Source: Candidatus Lindowiibacteriota bacterium (GTDB lineage Bacteria > Lindowbacteria > 2-12-FULL-62-27). Taken from it: 19,039 bases of DNA. The stretch is taken from the NCBI GenBank assembly GCA_023249255.1, contig JAHFCY010000034.1:1-19039 (forward strand), given 5' to 3'. Every line of letters begins with the position of its first letter. The first letter of the stretch is position 1. Positions 15,521 to 19,039 of the stretch are shown here, one piece after another. A program made the translations under genes and the position numbers. Below the pieces are notes generated by a model. That model made no database searches, had not been told where the DNA came from, and was given only the letters and a program-made list of their open reading frames with translations.

Positions 15521-16690
15521 CTACTTATTCCATGCATCCGGGATTCTGTCGGAGTTAAATGAAAATAACTGGACATGACCGCAACGCGAACATGCATAGA
15601 TTCTGAAGGTCTGACTACCACGCGGTTCCAAACCAAAATTTCGAACGTCGGTAAGATTCCGGTGGTCAAAGACGGTCGGTGTATATACACCCAGATGACA
15701 AACGGTACACGGACGTAGGGTTTTCGGCCTAAATTCGCCTCCATAATTCCCATGAATAGCGAGTATCTTGTCAATTTCCTCCAAAAGTGACGGAGCATAC
15801 TTAAAGGCGCAATCTTCCTCCTCTTGGGTCATACATTTCTTGAAAAGTGAATTCGCAAATTCGATCCCCGGCCCACCCGGAAAAAGCTTTTCGACGTTGA
15901 ACGGGAGTCTATCAAAATACCATGCCTGTAAAACAGGCAAGCCGGATACCATTGACCAGATGGTCTTCGCCAGGGAGTAAACGTCAAACGTATAGGATAG
16001 GTCTTCTATTCTCATGCCTTGTGCCCATATGGGCATCCAGTCACGGGAACCTACATTTTCGAACGATTCTGAAATCCTCGTGTGTTGGTTGTCGACGAAG
16101 AATACCAACCCGAAATCACCCATGACAAGATTGTTTTTCGCACCGAGAAAAATATTTTGGGGTTTGATATCCCTATGGACGATTTTGTTGATGTGTAATT
16201 CTCCAACACCTTCGACGAGCGGACGAATGGCTTTAAGGGCTCCAATAAAGTCCCCCTTGAATATATCGAGTCTATCGGCCAAAGTCCTATTCGGATAGAA
16301 TTGGGACACGAACCATTTCCCATCGGGGTCTGCATCAAGAAATTTTATCAAATTCGGATGATGGGCGTTTGACATCGCTTCGACTTCTCTTTTTATTCGT
16401 TTCTCGGCCAATGATGCATCTCGGGCATCCTGGGGTTTGTGCAATATTTTGAGAGCGCCATGATTATTTGGATTCTCTGCCTTGATTAGCTCAAATACTT
16501 TTTCTCGAAATGTTGGGTAATGATTTTCCTTATGCTCCGTACTCACACCCATCCAATGTAGCGCGTCTTTTATGCCAGGCAATATTTTGCTCTTTATGTC
16601 AAATTTTTTCTTGTCTATGACACGATATACCTTACCCTGCCCTCCCTCTCCTAAATCATCAACTATTTCCCAACGCTCTTCATATTTCAT
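15521..16690 (-). CDS. Ser/Thr protein kinase with C-terminal zinc ribbon
   Basis: 389 residues with a complete kinase core. The Gly-rich loop is GEGGQGKV (14-21). K81 lies in GALKIL, E102 in the C-helix (KREVEAM), the catalytic loop is HRDIKPQN (172-179), and DFG is at 192-194. A 50-60 residue insertion sits between the Gly loop and K81. The APE motif at the end of the activation segment is altered (GSRDWMPIWAQG). C-terminal to the kinase is a CxxC (C328/C331) and CxxC (C367/C370) pair, a probable zinc ribbon. No transmembrane or PASTA part is present, so it is likely cytosolic, unlike the classic PknB type. The gene begins 6 nt after the PilP-like gene without a clear Shine-Dalgarno sequence and converges on the ATPase gene (55 nt gap). 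It is AT-rich like the ATPase gene. Its substrate is unknown. Confidence 0.88.
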   Translation of the reverse strand: MKYEERWEIVDDLGEGGQGKVYRVIDKKKFDIKSKILPGIKDALHWMGVSTEHKENHYPTFREKVFELIKAENPNNHGALKILHKPQDARDASLAEKRIKREVEAMSNAHHPNLIKFLDADPDGKWFVSQFYPNRTLADRLDIFKGDFIGALKAIRPLVEGVGELHINKIVHRDIKPQNIFLGAKNNLVMGDFGLVFFVDNQHTRISESFENVGSRDWMPIWAQGMRIEDLSYTFDVYSLAKTIWSMVSGLPVLQAWYFDRLPFNVEKLFPGGPGIEFANSLFKKCMTQEEEDCAFKYAPSLLEEIDKILAIHGNYGGEFRPKTLRPCTVCHLGVYTPTVFDHRNLTDVRNFGLEPRGSQTFRIYACSRCGHVQLFSFNSDRIPDAWNK

Positions 16691-16696
16691 ATACGG

Positions 16697-17248
16697 TTAC
16701 TTGCGAAGCTTGGCCGTACCAAATTTCCCAGTAATTACCACCTCATCCGACAAAATAGTTTTTATAATTCCATCAGCTATCTTGTCGTTGATCCTAAGTG
16801 AAAGAGTCCTGCTTTCCACTGTATCCAATACAAACGCCCTCGGGTCCGGTCCCAGCATGACGCCAGCCAGCTTATATCGTTCGACCGGAAATGTCGGTTT
16901 GGCCTTTTGTGCCGGAAGGTCAGATTCAACGTGTATGACTTCCAAGCCGTCGTCCGATAGGGCAGAGCGCCTCGTCCCTCCAAAAATATCGCGGCTCTTG
17001 CGAGATGCCGACGACGATGTAGTGGGCAGGGCGTCGGCCTTGGTCCTTTCTATTTCCTGCAGGTAACTTTTCATGTTTGTTTCTGTCTTTTCAATCGAAT
17101 CGGTCATTGCGATCAAGGCCGTGTCGGTTGAGTAATCAACGTCGGTACGCTCTTTCTGGGCGCCGGCCCAATCCACAGACCCAAAGAGCCACGCCGCCCA
17201 GCCGCAGGTGAGGAGCAACATTCCAACGGCGATTGAGCGTTTTAACAT
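16697..17248 (-). CDS. PilP / GspC-like inner-membrane assembly protein
   Basis: 183 residues with one N-terminal membrane segment (about 4-24) and a periplasmic part. A low-complexity linker with RDIF (87-90) resembles the RDPF box before the folded domain of PilP. The C-terminal domain (about 120-182; RYKLAGVMLGPDPRAFVLD ... LSLRINDKI ... VVITGKFGTAKL) matches the beta-rich homology region of PilP/GspC. In type IV pilus and type II secretion systems this domain links the inner-membrane PilN/O (GspL/M) platform to the outer-membrane secretin. The ATG is supported by a Shine-Dalgarno sequence 7 nt upstream. It lies 7 nt after the PilO-like gene, but no secretin gene follows. Confidence 0.65.
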   Translation of the reverse strand: MLKRSIAVGMLLLTCGWAAWLFGSVDWAGAQKERTDVDYSTDTALIAMTDSIEKTETNMKSYLQEIERTKADALPTTSSSASRKSRDIFGGTRRSALSDDGLEVIHVESDLPAQKAKPTFPVERYKLAGVMLGPDPRAFVLDTVESRTLSLRINDKIADGIIKTILSDEVVITGKFGTAKLRK

Positions 17249-17255
17249 GTGCGGA

Positions 17256-17263
17256 TCACCTTT
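17256..17263 (-). promoter_or_regulatory. Shine-Dalgarno sequence for the PilP-like gene
   Basis: On the minus strand AAAGGTGA lies 7 nt before the ATG at 17248, and its TGA is the stop codon of the PilO-like gene. This geometry indicates coupled translation within the operon. Confidence 0.6.
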
Positions 17264-17750
17264 CCGGAACCGTCAGGGACAAGAGGACGCCGCCGCGGTT
17301 GGATTTCTCTATCGCGAAACGTTCGATCCTAGGAAATTCGGATTCCACCGTTCCGAGAAATCGGCTCATTTCCGGATAAGATCCTAAAAATCGGATATCC
17401 ACCACGCCATGCGTCTGGTCCATCCTCACGAACCGAACGCCTGCCTTGCTCGCGATTCCAAGGATATTGTTCGACAGTATGCCCCGAGGGGCGGTGGTGG
17501 CTGAAACCTCGACCGTGCGTCCCTGATCACCGAACAGATTGAGACGCATGTCGACTTTGAGCGATTTTAAAGTCTGCATTCGTTCGATGGCGGCTTTCAA
17601 TTGGATCATCTCGTCGGCCTGGGCTTGAACGTGACGGCCGAGAGCCGCGCATTCCCGGATTCGATTTGAAAAATGCGACCAGGAAAAAACCACCATGGCA
17701 AAGAACAGACCCAGCCCCAACCCCAGCTTTCCCCGGAACAATCTACGCAC
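17256..17750 (-). CDS. PilO / GspM-like inner-membrane protein
   Basis: About 164 residues from the GTG at 17750, which overlaps the upstream stop by 8 nt and has GAGGA 10 nt before it. A TTG at 17774 would extend the N-terminus by 8 residues and is possible. One membrane segment follows the basic N-terminus (about residues 8-25), then a predicted coiled coil (about 28-62). A ferredoxin-like periplasmic domain follows (VEVSATTAPRGILSNNILGIA ... VVDIRFLGSYPEMSRFLGTV ... IERFAIE ... VLLSLTV), the hallmark of PilO and GspM. These proteins pair with PilN or GspL through coiled coils and ferredoxin-like folds to hold the assembly platform. The position between PilM/N and PilP agrees with pilMNOP order. 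Confidence 0.7.
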   Translation of the reverse strand: MRRLFRGKLGLGLGLFFAMVVFSWSHFSNRIRECAALGRHVQAQADEMIQLKAAIERMQTLKSLKVDMRLNLFGDQGRTVEVSATTAPRGILSNNILGIASKAGVRFVRMDQTHGVVDIRFLGSYPEMSRFLGTVESEFPRIERFAIEKSNRGGVLLSLTVPER

Positions 17751-19039
17751 GGCTGAGCGGTCCTCGGAGCGCAATCACGAAATTCAAAGGCTTCGGCGCC
17801 CATGGGTCTGCGCCCTCACGACCCATAGTCACGATGTCGACGGACACGCCCAGCGCCTCGCGCAGGCTATCCTGAAATTCGATAACGTGTTCCGGGAGTT
17901 CGGCGCGGCCTGATATGGCCACGCTGACGGGTTCGCCTTGCGAGAAAAAATTGGTGTATGGCGCGCCGCCCGCGCCGGGACCCGGACCGGCTTCGATCTT
18001 ATCCAGCGTCACGCCAGCCGGTGTCGCCGCCTCGACGGCCGCCAGCAATTTGGAGATAGAGACCGGCATCGAAAACGTCTTCGATTTGTACGAATCCAGC
18101 CGTATGGCCGCCGCGTTCAACAGGCGTTCGGCGTCTTCTAATTCAGGCCGGAGCCGTTGCAAGTCCGAGCGAAGGGAATTCAATGTCTTTTGATTTTCGG
18201 CCGCCGTTTCGAGGCGCGACTTTTTGAGGTCCAGAAGAAGGGCATTGCCCGTCACGAAAGCCAGCGCCAGCATGGCCGCAGCGCTGCAGAGAATAATTTT
18301 ATCGTAGACGGATTCGGGACTGGTCATGGACCCTATTTTTGGATCGGCGAGGAAGTCGATCTTTCGCGCATCATTTCTTCGAAGCCCCATCGCGGCCGCT
18401 CCGATCGCCAGGCTGTTAGAGCGGATTTCTTCTTCGGACATCGACTCGCTCAGAATTTTGTTGGAAACGGCCAACCGACGGACTTGGGATTTCGAAAACA
18501 CCGCCCGAATCTCATCCAATCTTCCCGGATCGTTTGCGCGGGGTCCGGTTAAGACGACTTCTTCCGGAACGCCAAAATGCGGTTTTTTTTCAAGATATTG
18601 TGCTGTCCCCGTAATTTGCCGAAGAAATGCCAATCGCCATTTCTCCGCATCTACCGCGCTTATGGAAGGTTGCCGCTGTACCGCTCCTGCCAACTTCATG
18701 GCTTGGTCAGACTTGCCAGTATTGAAAGGCGCCCAACCGACGGATCTGTGAAAAATCGGACGGCCTCCGCGAACGCCGACAAAATCGGTGCCGGTTTTCC
18801 CAAAATGCAAAATGACCAAAAATCTCGGAGCCTGTCTTTGCTCCAGAAGTTCAACGGCGCGGTGCAACGCCACCGCCGGAGGGACTAACCCCGCAGCCTT
18901 GCCATAGCCAATGCCTGCGCTCGTAAAATCTTTTAAGATATCCCGATATCTCGGCTCTGCAATGCCGTGGACAAATACCACGCCGTCAGGATCCAGAATT
19001 CCGTCCGTACGGATAAAGACTTTGTCGTCCTTCATTGGA
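17743..19039 (-). CDS. PilM-PilN fusion (GspL-like), 5' end outside window
   Basis: At least 430 residues are visible. The frame is still open at the window edge, and the ATG at 19035 is probably internal, because the N-terminal actin-like subdomain expected of PilM or GspL is missing before it. Residues about 10-225 are the actin-like part: a phosphate-loop-like strand (LVILHFGKTGTDFVGVRGG, 73-91) followed by IFHRSV, and a helix-strand stretch ending NSLAIGAAAMGL. Then come the junction NDARKIDFL (221-229), one membrane helix (about 246-268), a coiled coil (about 272-318), and a PilN-like ferredoxin domain (about 325-428). A single protein joining PilM and PilN is how GspL is organised, while the gene order here is that of pilMNOP. 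The protein would connect a cytoplasmic ATPase to the periplasmic platform. Confidence 0.75.
   Translation of the reverse strand, partial: PMKDDKVFIRTDGILDPDGVVFVHGIAEPRYRDILKDFTSAGIGYGKAAGLVPPAVALHRAVELLEQRQAPRFLVILHFGKTGTDFVGVRGGRPIFHRSVGWAPFNTGKSDQAMKLAGAVQRQPSISAVDAEKWRLAFLRQITGTAQYLEKKPHFGVPEEVVLTGPRANDPGRLDEIRAVFSKSQVRRLAVSNKILSESMSEEEIRSNSLAIGAAAMGLRRNDARKIDFLADPKIGSMTSPESVYDKIILCSAAAMLALAFVTGNALLLDLKKSRLETAAENQKTLNSLRSDLQRLRPELEDAERLLNAAAIRLDSYKSKTFSMPVSISKLLAAVEAATPAGVTLDKIEAGPGPGAGGAPYTNFFSQGEPVSVAISGRAELPEHVIEFQDSLREALGVSVDIVTMGREGADPWAPKPLNFVIALRGPLSRA

Overview
The window looks like a piece of chromosome from a Gram-negative bacterium. It encodes inner-membrane PilM/N/O/P-type (GspL/M/C-like) assembly proteins and a giant repeat protein of a secreted kind. 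Giant Ig-repeat proteins with calcium-binding thrombospondin-3 repeats are frequent in uncultivated deep-branching lineages such as Omnitrophota and in deltaproteobacterial groups, but nothing here fixes the taxon. Most of the DNA is GC-rich; the stretch from about 13.54 to 16.69 kb is visibly AT-richer.

Layout. (1) Positions 1-12087, plus strand: the 3' part (more than 4,000 codons) of one gene for a giant, modular, presumably extracellular protein. It has CARDB/Ig-like domains and a FlgD-type Ig domain. Next comes an internally duplicated region of OmpL47/Ig-like modules alternating with three blocks of helix-hairpin-helix (HhH) motifs wrapped around a thrombospondin type 3 (TSP3) calcium motif. 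It ends with a glutamine-amidotransferase-like domain, a beta-rich domain and a helical tail. The repeat order is A-B-A'-C. A and A' are both exactly 2817 bp, B is A minus about 810 bp of Ig modules, and C is a shortened A without the HhH/TSP3 block. (2) Positions 12089-13538, plus: three tightly packed or overlapping genes, a TIGR04255-family protein, a small antitoxin-like protein and a PIN-domain (VapC-like) protein. (3) Positions 13561-15465, plus: a P-loop ATPase of STAND/AAA type with a winged-helix-like C-terminal part. (4) Positions 15521-16690, minus: a Ser/Thr protein kinase with a C-terminal zinc ribbon, convergent with the ATPase. (5) Positions 16697-19039, minus: PilP/GspC-like, PilO/GspM-like and a 5'-truncated PilM-PilN fusion (GspL-like), in the order expected of a pilMNOP operon.

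How it fits together. The giant gene and the pil-type operon point at each other. Between their intact stop codons lies about 4.6 kb of accessory genes: a toxin-antitoxin-like trio and a convergent ATPase/kinase pair. The kinase gene sits 6 bp behind pilP, where pilQ would normally be. The accessory block resembles a small conflict or defence island appended to the ends of two resident operons. That reading is inference; the domain calls rest on motifs visible in the translations.
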